From positions 1-64,000 of the forward strand of contig JAFLBN010000013.1 of assembly GCA_017303395.1 (NCBI GenBank): a stretch of 64,000 nt of DNA. The letters run 5' to 3'. This stretch comes from Chitinophagales bacterium (lineage in GTDB: Bacteria > Bacteroidota > Bacteroidia > Chitinophagales > Chitinophagaceae). This document shows, one piece after another, positions 44,009-53,200 of this stretch; position 1 is the first letter of the stretch; every line of letters begins with the position of its first letter. The notes below the pieces were generated by a model. It saw only the letters and a list, made by a program, of their open reading frames with translations, was not told the origin of the DNA and ran no database searches. Both the position numbers and the translations under genes were made by a program.

Positions 44009-45826
44009 ATGCGTATATTTTCATACACGTTTATTGCCATCTTATTGCTTGCATTGCAGCTGACAGCCGATGCGCAATCTATAGTGAGAGGGCCATACCT
44101 GCAGAGAGGCAGCCAAACGGAAGTGACAATACGCTGGCGAACGGATATTGCAACCACATCTAAAGTAGAAATAGGCACTACATCAGGCACCTACCCCACA
44201 AGCTTTACAGACAACACATCTACTACAGAACATATCATAAGAGTAACAGGGCTTACACCCAATACCAAATACTACTATACTGTGAGTACAACAACCACAG
44301 TGCTGCAAGGCGATGCTGACAACTTTTTTGTAACTGCTCCCGCAGATACATCTACCAGAAAAATAACCGCTGCTGTATTTGGTGATTGCGGCAGGAATGA
44401 CAACAACTACCAAACTAACAACCTGAACCAATACCTGACGCATCTGCAAAACAAAGGAATGAAAGCTGCAGACCTGATGCTATTGCTGGGAGACAATGCT
44501 TACCAGAACGGAACAGATGCGGAGTATACAAGCGGGTTCTTCGGCGCTTATCAATCAACGATATTGAAAAACCACATGCTCTTTCCTACACCCGGCAATC
44601 ATGACTATGCAAATGATGCAGGCCGACAAGACGACCATGCTGTACCCTACTACGATATATTTACCGTACCCGACGCAGGGCAAAGCGGTGGTGTGGCATC
44701 TAACAACAAAGCATACTACTCTTACAACTGGGGGAATATCCATTTTCTTTCGCTTGACTCTTACGGAGAAGAAGATGCAGGCACAACAAGGCTCTACGAC
44801 ACTAACGGGAAACAAGTGCAGTGGATAAAAAACGACCTTGCTGCTAATACAAAAAAATGGACGATAGCATACTGGCATCACCCACCCTTTACAATGGGCA
44901 ACCATAACAGCGACAACGAAAGCGAATTGGTTGCCATCAGACAGAATTTCATACAGATACTGGAGCGCAATGGCGTAGACCTGATACTATGCGGACACAG
45001 CCACAACTACGAGCGTTCTTATCTACTGAAAAGCTATACAGGTAATGAGGCCGCATTCAATACTACTACACATACTGCAGACAGCTCGAGTGCGAAGTAC
45101 GATGGCTCTGCAAACTCCTGTCCGTATATATACCCGAGCGGTAAAAAAGCACATGGCACGGTATATGTAGTAGCCGGCAGTGCAGGTGCAAGTGGTGGTG
45201 TGCAGGCTGGCTATCCGCACAATGCTATGCCGTTTTCTTACAACGATGGTGGTATGCTTTTATTAGAGATAGAAGACAACAGACTGGATGCAAAATTCAT
45301 CAGGCAGGACGGGGTGATAGCAGATAAATTCACTATCATAAAAGATGCCAACAGAAGAGATACATTTACCATAACTCCGGGCAGCAGCATAGAACTATCT
45401 GCCAACTGGTTGGGCGGCTATGTATGGAGTACAAATGCTACAAGCAAAAAGATAACTGTATCACCAACTGCCAATACGCTCTATAGCGTAAAAGACAGCA
45501 GTACGAACACCTGCATCAATAACGAGTTTTATGTAAAAGTGCAATTCCCTGCGGGCATACAATCTTCTACAGGCAAAGATGGTGTTATCGTCTATCCCGT
45601 ACCCGCAAATGGTATGCTGTACGCTAAAGTAACGGGTATAATAAATACAAAGGTAAAAGCAGAAATCATATCCCTTAACGGGCAGGTATTACAAAGTGAT
45701 GTTGTAAACACAGATAGCGAAGGCCTGCTGCGTATAGACATCAGCCATCTACCTAAAGTAACTCAATTGATACTCCGCATCAGTAGAGAAGTAAACACAT
45801 ATAGCATTCCATTCACTGTACAGTAG
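44009..45826 (+). CDS. Purple acid phosphatase-like metallophosphoesterase with T9SS domain
   Basis: 605-residue secreted enzyme with a signal peptide (ending TADAQ). A fibronectin-like N-domain (about 25-110; RGPYLQRGSQTEVTIRWRT) precedes the metallophosphoesterase core. Dinuclear metal-site motifs are complete: GDCG, GDNAY, GNHDY, YWHHPPF and GHSHNYER. Then comes an Ig-like segment and a T9SS sorting domain (VYPVPANGML ... FTVQ). It should hydrolyse phosphoesters at the cell surface or outside. It starts 46 bases after the helical-repeat gene. Confidence 0.9.
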   Translation: MRIFSYTFIAILLLALQLTADAQSIVRGPYLQRGSQTEVTIRWRTDIATTSKVEIGTTSGTYPTSFTDNTSTTEHIIRVTGLTPNTKYYYTVSTTTTVLQGDADNFFVTAPADTSTRKITAAVFGDCGRNDNNYQTNNLNQYLTHLQNKGMKAADLMLLLGDNAYQNGTDAEYTSGFFGAYQSTILKNHMLFPTPGNHDYANDAGRQDDHAVPYYDIFTVPDAGQSGGVASNNKAYYSYNWGNIHFLSLDSYGEEDAGTTRLYDTNGKQVQWIKNDLAANTKKWTIAYWHHPPFTMGNHNSDNESELVAIRQNFIQILERNGVDLILCGHSHNYERSYLLKSYTGNEAAFNTTTHTADSSSAKYDGSANSCPYIYPSGKKAHGTVYVVAGSAGASGGVQAGYPHNAMPFSYNDGGMLLLEIEDNRLDAKFIRQDGVIADKFTIIKDANRRDTFTITPGSSIELSANWLGGYVWSTNATSKKITVSPTANTLYSVKDSSTNTCINNEFYVKVQFPAGIQSSTGKDGVIVYPVPANGMLYAKVTGIINTKVKAEIISLNGQVLQSDVVNTDSEGLLRIDISHLPKVTQLILRISREVNTYSIPFTVQ

Positions 45827-45828
45827 GG

Positions 45829-45981
45829 TTAGTGTACAGTATTGTGCAACCACTGCCCGAATGCGTAGCCTGATTTAGCAATTTCAATAACCAGATATAC
45901 TGACAGGAGCAATAATGCTACAGTCATCATCTTAGATTTCTTTTTAGTCTGTGCTTCCTGCACTTGCTGTTCATTAGTCAT
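45829..45981 (-). CDS. Small single-helix membrane protein, 50 residues
   Basis: Starts ATG at 45981 (MTNEQQVQEAQTKKKSKMM), then one hydrophobic helix (TVALLLLSVYLVIEIA) and a short tail ending FGQWLHNTVH. The positive patch before the helix puts the N-terminus in the cytoplasm. The gene fits exactly between the phosphatase stop and the region divergent from mnmH. It is short, so it could be chance, but the composition is that of a real small membrane protein. Confidence 0.55.
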   Translation of the reverse strand: MTNEQQVQEAQTKKKSKMMTVALLLLSVYLVIEIAKSGYAFGQWLHNTVH

Positions 45982-46067
45982 GGTAAGAATATTATCTACC
46001 TAAAGGTATTACACTGCAAGATGGACTGCGGGGTGATATTAGGGTGAAATTACCATTGTAAGTTTTA

Positions 46068-46075
46068 TAACTTTG
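46068..46075 (+). promoter_or_regulatory. Putative -7 box of mnmH
   Basis: TAACTTTG, exact match to TAnnTTTG, 5 bases before the mnmH ATG. A near-leaderless transcript is implied. No -33 element at the usual spacing. Confidence 0.48.
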
Positions 46076-46080
46076 GTGCA

Positions 46081-47109
46081 ATGGCAATACAGAAACTGGC
46101 GATAGACGATTTTCTGCAACTGGCAAAAGAACACACCGTAATAGATGTACGCAGCCCCGGCGAATATAATCATGCGCATATACCCGGCGCACTCAGCCTA
46201 CCATTATTCAACGACGAGGAAAGAAAAGTTGTAGGTACTACATACAAACAACAAAGCAGAGAAAACGCCATTAAAATAGGGCTTGATTATTATGGCACCA
46301 AGATGCGTGCCATGGTAGAGCAAGTAGAAGAATGGCTGAAAGACAAACAAGACAAAACCGTACTTGTACATTGCTGGCGTGGTGGTATGCGCAGTGCAGG
46401 TGTGGCATGGTTGCTGGATTTGTATGGATTTAAAGTATATACCCTTGTTGGTGGTTACAAAGCATTCCGTACAAAAGTACTGGAAGAGTTCAGCAAGCCA
46501 TATCGTTTCAACATTGTTGGTGGCTATACCGGTTCCGGCAAAACAGAAGTGCTGCATAAAATGAACGGCGGCATTGTAGACCTGGAAGCCATTGCGGGAC
46601 ACAGAGGGTCGGCATTTGGTGCTATAGCGGGTGTAGAGCAGCCATCGCAGGAAATGTTTGAAAACAGACTGGCGCTGCAACTGATGCAACATAGTGGACA
46701 AAGCATATGGTTGGAAGATGAGAGCCAGCGCGTGGGTCATGTAAACATACCGCACGAACTGTGGAAACAAATGCGTGCATCGCAGCTGTATTTTCTTGAG
46801 ATTCCTTTTGAAGAAAGGCTGCAATACATTGTGGCAGGCTATGGCAAGAAAGATAAAGAGAAACTTATCAATGCCATCATCCGCATACAGAAAAGATTGG
46901 GGCCGCTTGAAACGAAGACAGCCATCAATCATCTTCTGGAAGATAATATCAGCGATTGCTTCGCCATACTGCTGAAGTATTACGACAAGCAATACAAAAA
47001 AGGATTGCTGGAGCGCAAACCTGAACAGGTACATACCATAACATGCAGCAATACCAATGCTGCCAACAATGCCATACTGATTGCCAATACAATAAGACAA
47101 CATGGATAA
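46081..47109 (+). CDS. mnmH: tRNA 2-selenouridine synthase
   Basis: 342-residue two-domain enzyme that replaces the 2-thio group of wobble U34 in some tRNAs with selenium, through a geranylated intermediate. The N-terminal rhodanese domain has the catalytic C98 in [11 protein letters not shown]. The C-terminal part is a P-loop domain with [10 protein letters not shown] near residue 145 and [14 protein letters not shown]. Its stop overlaps the selD start by 8 bases, so the two are translationally coupled: SelD supplies selenophosphate for this reaction. Also called SelU or YbbB. Confidence 0.95.
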   Translation: MAIQKLAIDDFLQLAKEHTVIDVRSPGEYNHAHIPGALSLPLFNDEERKVVGTTYKQQSRENAIKIGLDYYGTKMRAMVEQVEEWLKDKQDKTVLVHCWRGGMRSAGVAWLLDLYGFKVYTLVGGYKAFRTKVLEEFSKPYRFNIVGGYTGSGKTEVLHKMNGGIVDLEAIAGHRGSAFGAIAGVEQPSQEMFENRLALQLMQHSGQSIWLEDESQRVGHVNIPHELWKQMRASQLYFLEIPFEERLQYIVAGYGKKDKEKLINAIIRIQKRLGPLETKTAINHLLEDNISDCFAILLKYYDKQYKKGLLERKPEQVHTITCSNTNAANNAILIANTIRQHG

Positions 47110-48169
47110 TACTACCAACGATATAAAACTGACACAATATTCTCACGGCGCAGGTTGTGGCTGCAAGATTGCCCCTGCTGTGCTGGAGCAGATATTGAAA
47201 GGCCAAACAACAACCATAAACGATGCGAAACTATTGGTAGGTAATGCCAGCAAAGACGATGCGGCTGTATATGATTTGGGAAATGGTACGGCACTGATAT
47301 CTACTACCGACTTCTTTATGCCGATAGTAGATGATGCTTTCGACTTCGGGAGAATAGCGGCAGCCAATGCCATCAGCGATGTGTATGCTATGGGCGGCAA
47401 ACCGCTTGTAGCCATAGCCATACTTGGATGGCCTGTTGAGAAACTACCCGCAGAGCTTGCACAGCAACTGATAGCAGGCGGCAGAGCTACCTGCGATGCG
47501 GCGGGCATACCACTGGCGGGCGGTCATAGTATAGATAGCACAGAGCCGATATTCGGGCTGGCAGTAACGGGTATAGTGCCGATAGAAAACCTGAAACAAA
47601 ACAATACTGCCAAAGAGGGCGATGTATTATTTCTTACAAAGCCATTGGGTGTGGGTATATTATCTACCGCACAAAAGCGTGGTGTGCTGGCGCCTGAACT
47701 GCAAACCGTAATGACAGAGCAGATGGCAAAGCTGAATACCATTGGCGAAGCACTCGGCAAGATAAAAGGCGTACATGCTATGACGGATGTAACAGGCTTC
47801 GGGCTGCTGGGACACCTTATAGAAATGGCTGATGGCAGCGGGCTTGGTGCAGAAGTATATTATAACAAACTGCAAATACTGGATGGTGCTAAAGAATACC
47901 TTGCACAACGCATAGTACCCGATGCTACCTACCGAAACTGGAACAGCTATAGCGCACAGGTAGGTTTTGAAACGGGCGTAGATGTAATGCAGGCATTCAG
48001 CATACTACCCGACCCGCAAACCAATGGTGGAATGCTGATAAGTGTTGCTCCTGAAACTGTAGATGAAGTAAAGGCTTTATTTGAAGCTAATGGATTGAGC
48101 GGCTTTATAGAGCCTATTGGTAAGATGACGGCAAAGGGAGAGAAAACTGTGAGGGTCATGAATGGGTAA
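47102..48169 (+). CDS. selD: Selenide, water dikinase (selenophosphate synthase)
   Basis: 355-residue enzyme that makes selenophosphate from selenide and ATP. The glycine-rich N-terminal motif GAGCGCK gives C19 and K22, aligning with E. coli C17 and K20; the residue that is selenocysteine in some organisms is Cys here, and no in-frame TGA is used. Other blocks: [23 protein letters not shown] and AGGHSID. It overlaps mnmH by 8 bases. SelA, SelB and a tRNA-Sec are not seen in the window, so the local purpose is tRNA modification. Confidence 0.96.
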   Translation: MDNTTNDIKLTQYSHGAGCGCKIAPAVLEQILKGQTTTINDAKLLVGNASKDDAAVYDLGNGTALISTTDFFMPIVDDAFDFGRIAAANAISDVYAMGGKPLVAIAILGWPVEKLPAELAQQLIAGGRATCDAAGIPLAGGHSIDSTEPIFGLAVTGIVPIENLKQNNTAKEGDVLFLTKPLGVGILSTAQKRGVLAPELQTVMTEQMAKLNTIGEALGKIKGVHAMTDVTGFGLLGHLIEMADGSGLGAEVYYNKLQILDGAKEYLAQRIVPDATYRNWNSYSAQVGFETGVDVMQAFSILPDPQTNGGMLISVAPETVDEVKALFEANGLSGFIEPIGKMTAKGEKTVRVMNG

Positions 48170-48171
48170 CC

Positions 48172-48206
48172 CTCATTGTTCAAGCGAAAGACACTTGAAC
48201 AATGAG
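48172..48206. terminator. Hairpin between selD and the convergent acyl-CoA ligase gene
   Basis: CTCATTGTTCAAG (48172-48184) pairs perfectly with CTTGAACAATGAG (48194-48206), loop of 9 bases. There is no T-run on either side, so it may not be a standard intrinsic terminator, but it starts 3 bases after the selD stop, between convergent genes. Confidence 0.55.
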
Positions 48207-48241
48207 AAAAGTATAAATGATCTTAAAACACTATTAACTGG

Positions 48242-50020
48242 CTACTTTCCATAAATACCCTCAATCACATTCGCGTATTTCTGCTCAATGATTTTGCGTT
48301 TCAGTTTGATGGTTGGCGTCATTTCTCCGCCATCAATGGTCCACTCGTTGGGGAGCAGTGCAAATTTCTTTATCTGTTCAGGATGACTGAATAGCGGATT
48401 GAATTTGTCTATTTGCTTTTGCAGCAGTTCTATCACTTCCGGCATTTTTACCAATGCCTCGTTACTATCGGGCGCAGCAGGCATGCCGTGACCCTTCATG
48501 TATTTGCGGATATTGGTAACAGAAGGCACTATCAGCGCACTTACAAATTTGCGCCCGCTGCCTATCACCATTATCTGCTCTATGAAAGGACTTTCTTTCA
48601 TTTTATTCTCTACCACCTGCGGTGCTACATACTTGCCACCTGCAGTCTTAAATATTTCTTTTTTACGGTCTGTTATTTTCAGGAAGTGATTATCTACCCA
48701 CTCCCCTATATCACCGGTTTTAAACCAGCCGTCAGCGTCAAATGCTTCTTTGGTTAGCTGAGGATTCTTGTAATACCCCATCATTACGTTACGGCCTTTC
48801 ACCATTATCTCTCCATCATCGCCCAGTTTTACCTGTACATTCTGCACAACAGGGCCAATGGTACCAACACGTCGGTCTTCGCTCGCAAATTTATTTACGG
48901 ATATTACTGGAGAAGTTTCAGTAAGGCCATAGCCTTCCATAATAATAATCTTAGCGGATGTGAATACACGTATCAGGCGTTGCTGACACGCAGCTGCACC
49001 TGTTACAATGGCTTTTACATTACCACCCAATGCCTCTCTCCATTTCTTAAATACCAGTGCATTGGCAATGGCCAGCTGTAAGCGATACCATAGATTACCC
49101 GGTTTGGCATTGTCGTATTTGAAACCTAAATCTAAAGCCCAGAAGAAGAGCGCACGTTTGATGCCTTTCTGTTCCATGCCTTTGGCAAGTATTTTCTCAT
49201 ACACTTTTTCCAACAGGCGCGGTACGGTTGTAAATACGATTGGTTTCACCTCTTTCAGATTCTCACCAATTGTGTCCATGCTCTCGGCATAGTAGATAGA
49301 CACTGCTGCATTGATATAAATGTAGCTGACCATCTTCTCGAAAATATGATTCAATGGCAGAAAGCTGAGTGCCTTACCGCCTCGTACTGCAAACCAGAAT
49401 TCACACTCGCAATCCAGCACATTCCTAACTATATTATCGTGGCTCAGCATTACGCCTTTGGGATTGCCTGTCGTGCCGGATGTATAGATGATTGTTGCCA
49501 GTGTCTTCTCCGTAATGCGATTTACGATTGAGGCATCGGGTTGCAGATTTTTATTAATGAGCTCTTTCCAGTTTTTAACTCCCGGAACTTCATCGAAAGA
49601 ATAAATATGTTGTAATGTAGGTACTTGCGCAAACGCATCTTTGAAGCGCTCATACATATCGGCATTTGCAATAAATATGATACGTACCTCTGCTTCGTTC
49701 AGCACATACACCAAATCGTGAGGGCTGATGGTCGGGTACAGTGGTGTAAGCACTGCCCCAGTCTGTTGCACACCTAGGTCTGTTATCAGCCATTCGGGGC
49801 GATTGGGCGATATGAGGGCTATCTTCTCCTGATGTTCAGGCTCCAGCACATCGTTCTTAATACCTAATGATAACAACCCGCCACAGAGCTTGGCAGCCAT
49901 ATCCCATGCATCTTTATTGGAATAGGTACGATAAGCCCCATTCTCCTTACCGGCCAGCATCACCCCGTTGGGGTCTTCTGCTACTCGTTTTGCGACAAAA
50001 TCAAAAAGGCGTGTTATCAT
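48242..50020 (-). CDS. Long-chain fatty acid--CoA ligase (AMP-forming)
   Basis: 592-residue acyl-adenylate enzyme that activates fatty acids to acyl-CoA for degradation or lipid synthesis. The ATP-binding signature IIYTSGTTGNPKGVMLSH lies near residue 180, YGLTETSPV near 380, and the hinge region DGWFKTGDIGEW then LKITDRKKEIFKTAGGKYV near 455-485. The length and 'GKYVAP' ending of the hinge fit the long-chain FadD15-like group. No beta-oxidation gene is adjacent. It stands alone on the minus strand. Confidence 0.92.
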   Translation of the reverse strand: MITRLFDFVAKRVAEDPNGVMLAGKENGAYRTYSNKDAWDMAAKLCGGLLSLGIKNDVLEPEHQEKIALISPNRPEWLITDLGVQQTGAVLTPLYPTISPHDLVYVLNEAEVRIIFIANADMYERFKDAFAQVPTLQHIYSFDEVPGVKNWKELINKNLQPDASIVNRITEKTLATIIYTSGTTGNPKGVMLSHDNIVRNVLDCECEFWFAVRGGKALSFLPLNHIFEKMVSYIYINAAVSIYYAESMDTIGENLKEVKPIVFTTVPRLLEKVYEKILAKGMEQKGIKRALFFWALDLGFKYDNAKPGNLWYRLQLAIANALVFKKWREALGGNVKAIVTGAAACQQRLIRVFTSAKIIIMEGYGLTETSPVISVNKFASEDRRVGTIGPVVQNVQVKLGDDGEIMVKGRNVMMGYYKNPQLTKEAFDADGWFKTGDIGEWVDNHFLKITDRKKEIFKTAGGKYVAPQVVENKMKESPFIEQIMVIGSGRKFVSALIVPSVTNIRKYMKGHGMPAAPDSNEALVKMPEVIELLQKQIDKFNPLFSHPEQIKKFALLPNEWTIDGGEMTPTIKLKRKIIEQKYANVIEGIYGK

Positions 50021-50149
50021 ACCTAAATTTAATTCTTTTTACTCATTTCCTCAATAGCCATAGATAATGGCAGAATATCTGTAACCTTATTTTAACAGAT
50101 GTTGAAACTATGCTGTGGGGCAATAAAGATTTTCAATTAATTTCACCCC

Positions 50150-50794
50150 GTGCGCTTAAGCCTTGAACATATAGTACCCATACCGCTGAAGGATAAGATA
50201 AACGAGTACAATTCCCGCGTCTGGAATCAGCAACTTACATTCAACAGCGGGGAGCGTGTGTTTATACAGGCGCCATCTGGCACGGGCAAAACAACACTTG
50301 TACATTTCCTCTACGGCTTGCGAAAAGACTATGAAGGCAAAATCCACTGGAGCGCATTTAAGATGCATGAAATAAACAGGGAACAGCTATCGCAACTGCG
50401 GGCGTCATCTGTCAGTGTTATTTTTCAGGATATGCGCCTGTTTCCCGAACTGACAACCTGGGAGAATATTGAAGTGAAGCGCAGGCTTACAAACACGGTG
50501 AGCGAATACGATGCAGAGAAATGGCTGGATAAGCTGGGTGTGAAACACAAAGCAGACAGCCCTGCAAGCAAATTATCTTACGGAGAGCAACAGCGAGTAG
50601 CCATAGTACGGGCATTGGTACAACCATTTGAATGGCTGATAATGGACGAGCCATTCAGCCATCTGGACTATGCCAACAGGCAACGCGCCATAGCACTGAT
50701 AGACGAAGTAGCGACTATGAACAGAGCAGGACTGCTGCTGGCAGATCTTGATGATAATGATTATTTCACCTATTCAAGAAAACTGCTGCTGTGA
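50150..50794 (+). CDS. ABC transporter ATP-binding protein (atypical)
   Basis: 214-residue ATPase subunit starting at GTG 50150. Visible: Walker A APSGTGKTTL (first Gly replaced by Ala), Q-loop FQDMRLF, signature LSYGEQQR, Walker B WLIMDEP and D-loop SHLD. Where ABC ATPases have the switch His after the last strand, this protein reads LLLADLDDND, without a His. It overlaps the permease gene by 4 bases (GTGA), the mark of a coupled pair. Such pairs belong to the MacB/FtsE-type family that pulls on envelope proteins rather than importing solutes. Confidence 0.88.
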   Translation: MRLSLEHIVPIPLKDKINEYNSRVWNQQLTFNSGERVFIQAPSGTGKTTLVHFLYGLRKDYEGKIHWSAFKMHEINREQLSQLRASSVSVIFQDMRLFPELTTWENIEVKRRLTNTVSEYDAEKWLDKLGVKHKADSPASKLSYGEQQRVAIVRALVQPFEWLIMDEPFSHLDYANRQRAIALIDEVATMNRAGLLLADLDDNDYFTYSRKLLL

Positions 50795-51996
50795 AACCAC
50801 TGAAACAATCGCGTCTTGTACAGAAGCTATTGCTTCGCCACCGCAGCAACAACAGGCTGTGGGCATCGCTCATTGCGCTTTTTGCAGGCACTACCCTGTT
50901 GCTGATAGCTGTGATGATATGGTGGAACTTCAGCCTGATACTGAGTGGCACGCATGATAATGACAGTCTGGGCAGCACCTTCCTGACGATAGGTAAGCAG
51001 GTAACAGACCAATCGATGGGTAAAAAGGGTGCATCGCTTTTTACACCCAAAGAAATATTGACCATAGAAAATGCACCACAAGTGCAGGATGTGGGCATGT
51101 TGGTATCGAACAGATTTCCGGTATATGCATCGCTTAGTGTGGCAAACGGTTTTTCTACAGATATGTTTCTGGAAGCTGTGCCTGACAGGTTTATGGACAA
51201 GCAACCGAACGGCTGGAGTTGGGAAGAAGGCAATACACAAGTCCCTATAATACTCTCATCCGATTTTCTGAATCTCTACAACTATGGCTTTGCGCTGAGC
51301 CAAAACCTGCCACAGCTATCGCAAACCACCATACAGGCATTGGCATTTGATATAACCATAGGTAGAGGACTATATACAGAACAATACACGGGGCGTGTAG
51401 TAGGCTTCAGCGACCGTATCAGCTCTGTATTGGTACCCGAATCTTTTATAGAACACGGCAATAAAACATTTGCACCCAATGCGCCTATTGCACCATCGCG
51501 GCTGATACTGAAAGTAAAAGACCCGAGCGATAAACGCTTTGCCGAATTCCTGCAGATGAACAGCTATACTACAAATGCAGAACAGCTACGCTGGAATAAA
51601 ATGCGCGGTGTGGTAGATGCAGTGGCTACGGGCACAGGTATACTTGCATTGCTGCTGATGGGTATTGGCACGCTTGTATTCATACTATTTATAGAACTAA
51701 CGATTGCAAAGGCAGAAGCATCATTATCGCTACTGCTGCAAATGGGCTATAGCCCGCGTTACCTTGGTATGTTTATGCTCCGCAGATTTGTACCGCTGAT
51801 AGTGATAACATTAATGGCATCTGCTGTAATAGCCCTCATACTGCAAGAGGTGATAGCTGCCAAAGGCAAAGCACTGAACGTGACACTCCCCGACCTGCCC
51901 GGGTGGCCTGTGTGGGTGGCACTAGCAGCCAGTGCAGGTGTATTGTTGGCATTTGTCAGCAGGTCGATTTTCAAAGCTATTAACCAGGAGCAATAG
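50791..51996 (+). CDS. ABC transporter permease, FtsX-like
   Basis: 401-residue membrane protein starting at GTG 50791. One transmembrane helix near residues 25-48 is followed by a periplasmic domain of about 220 residues, then three helices clustered between about 275 and 395, the layout of FtsX/MacB-type permeases. The start overlaps the ATPase gene's stop. With its partner it may form a mechanotransmission ABC complex; the target protein is unknown. No adaptor or lipoprotein gene of a Lol- or Mac-type system lies next to it. Confidence 0.82.
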   Translation: MKPLKQSRLVQKLLLRHRSNNRLWASLIALFAGTTLLLIAVMIWWNFSLILSGTHDNDSLGSTFLTIGKQVTDQSMGKKGASLFTPKEILTIENAPQVQDVGMLVSNRFPVYASLSVANGFSTDMFLEAVPDRFMDKQPNGWSWEEGNTQVPIILSSDFLNLYNYGFALSQNLPQLSQTTIQALAFDITIGRGLYTEQYTGRVVGFSDRISSVLVPESFIEHGNKTFAPNAPIAPSRLILKVKDPSDKRFAEFLQMNSYTTNAEQLRWNKMRGVVDAVATGTGILALLLMGIGTLVFILFIELTIAKAEASLSLLLQMGYSPRYLGMFMLRRFVPLIVITLMASAVIALILQEVIAAKGKALNVTLPDLPGWPVWVALAASAGVLLAFVSRSIFKAINQEQ

Positions 51997-52031
51997 ACTG
52001 CGTACGCTACATGTTTTATGTATATTAGCGT

Positions 52032-52580
52032 ATGGAAACAAACTTAGGCATTGGCTCTCGTGTAGAGCACCCTCACTTTGGCAAAGGCGTGGTTGTGGAC
52101 CTTGCCAGCGAAACATATACCATCTGGTTCAAATCGCAGAACGGAACAAAAAGCATTAATAAAGATTACGAACTGAAAGTACTGCAAGCAACAGAAGCAG
52201 GTAGCGAACCTACGACTGCAGGCGGGCTGACACTTGCTGATATAGAGCAGGCGCTTGATAATATACTAGAACGCCGCCTGCACGATATGCAACTGGTGCC
52301 GATGGGTACTAAATGGAATAATGGTCTGATGATACTGAAGCCGGGAGATGACAGCCTGCAGCAAAAAGAAGTACCGATAGAAACTTTTTTTCATAAAATA
52401 GTAATGGTGCGTGACAGGATGCGCCTAATAGAGCAGAAAGTAAATGCTCACAAAGTATTGACAGACGAAGAGAAAGTAGATATACAACAATACATCACTG
52501 CTGTATATGGTTCACTCACTACTTTCAACGTACTTTTTAAAGAAACGCACCACCAGTTTAAAGGCAGTAGTAAAGACTAA
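52032..52580 (+). CDS. Conserved hypothetical protein with SH3-like N-terminus
   Basis: 182-residue cytoplasmic protein. The first 55 residues (GIGSRVEHPHFGKGVVVDL ... YTIWF) resemble the small SH3/Tudor-like barrel found at the C-terminus of UvrD helicases and in CarD-like proteins, which bind nucleic acid or protein. The middle and end are helical (RMRLIEQKVNAHKVLTDEEK). It ends where the convergent cupin gene begins to overlap by 4 bases. I recognise the domain pattern but no named function. The variant -7-like box TATATTAG ends 3 bases before the ATG. Confidence 0.7.
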   Translation: METNLGIGSRVEHPHFGKGVVVDLASETYTIWFKSQNGTKSINKDYELKVLQATEAGSEPTTAGGLTLADIEQALDNILERRLHDMQLVPMGTKWNNGLMILKPGDDSLQQKEVPIETFFHKIVMVRDRMRLIEQKVNAHKVLTDEEKVDIQQYITAVYGSLTTFNVLFKETHHQFKGSSKD

Positions 52581-53086
52581 CGCGTAAGCTCATCTATAAT
52601 AGAAGCGTGTTGCGGGTATTGTTGCTGCAACACGCTTTTTTGTGCCAATTCAAAATCGGCAAAGTCGAAACCAGGCGCCACGGTGCAGCCGCAAAGGCAA
52701 TAAGCATCTGCAACCTCTACCCTTGATGCAAACCAGCTACCTGCGGGTATTAGTATTTGTGGTTGTTCGCCATTCTCTATATCCAACCCAAGTTTGTGAA
52801 TATGCAATGTTCCATCAGGTTTTATCTCATACACACAAAGACCTGCACCATCGTAAAAATGCCACATCTCGTCTGAAGCTATGCGATGGAATGCAGAGAA
52901 GTCACCATATTCCAACAGGAAGTAAATAGCCGTAGATGCATTGCGCTGTCCTTTATGCTCAGGCGTCAAAACCTGTTGATGAAATGTTAAAGCAGCGCGA
53001 TATGTTTCTCTGAATGCACCGCCTTCCACATGGCTTTCCATCTGCAGTTTTTCCTTCCAATACTTTGCTGAGCGCGGGTTTTGCAT
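52577..53086 (-). CDS. Cupin domain protein, DUF985 type
   Basis: 169-residue single-domain cupin of the DUF985 (Cupin_5) family. Family blocks are present in order: MESHVEGGAFRETYR, STAIYFLLEYGDFSAFHRI, DEMWHFYDGAGLCVYEI, ILIPAGSWFASRV and YCLCGCTVAPGFDFADFEL. The His residues at the cupin positions should bind a metal. The family's physiological role is unclear, though epimerase-like folds are related. It overlaps the stop of the convergent gene by 4 bases. Confidence 0.9.
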   Translation of the reverse strand: MQNPRSAKYWKEKLQMESHVEGGAFRETYRAALTFHQQVLTPEHKGQRNASTAIYFLLEYGDFSAFHRIASDEMWHFYDGAGLCVYEIKPDGTLHIHKLGLDIENGEQPQILIPAGSWFASRVEVADAYCLCGCTVAPGFDFADFELAQKSVLQQQYPQHASIIDELTR

Positions 53087-53200
53087 AAACTATTGTTTGC
53101 GCTAAGATATGTTAGAACCTTGTTAAATGGGAATAGCATCCTGAAATTGGCACGCAACGGGCATACTTGTTGCCTATGTATTTGCAAGTAAATGAATTGT

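Noticed and set aside
47102-48169. Selenocysteine in SelD
   Set aside because: The relevant positions are Cys codons and there is no in-frame TGA before the final stop.
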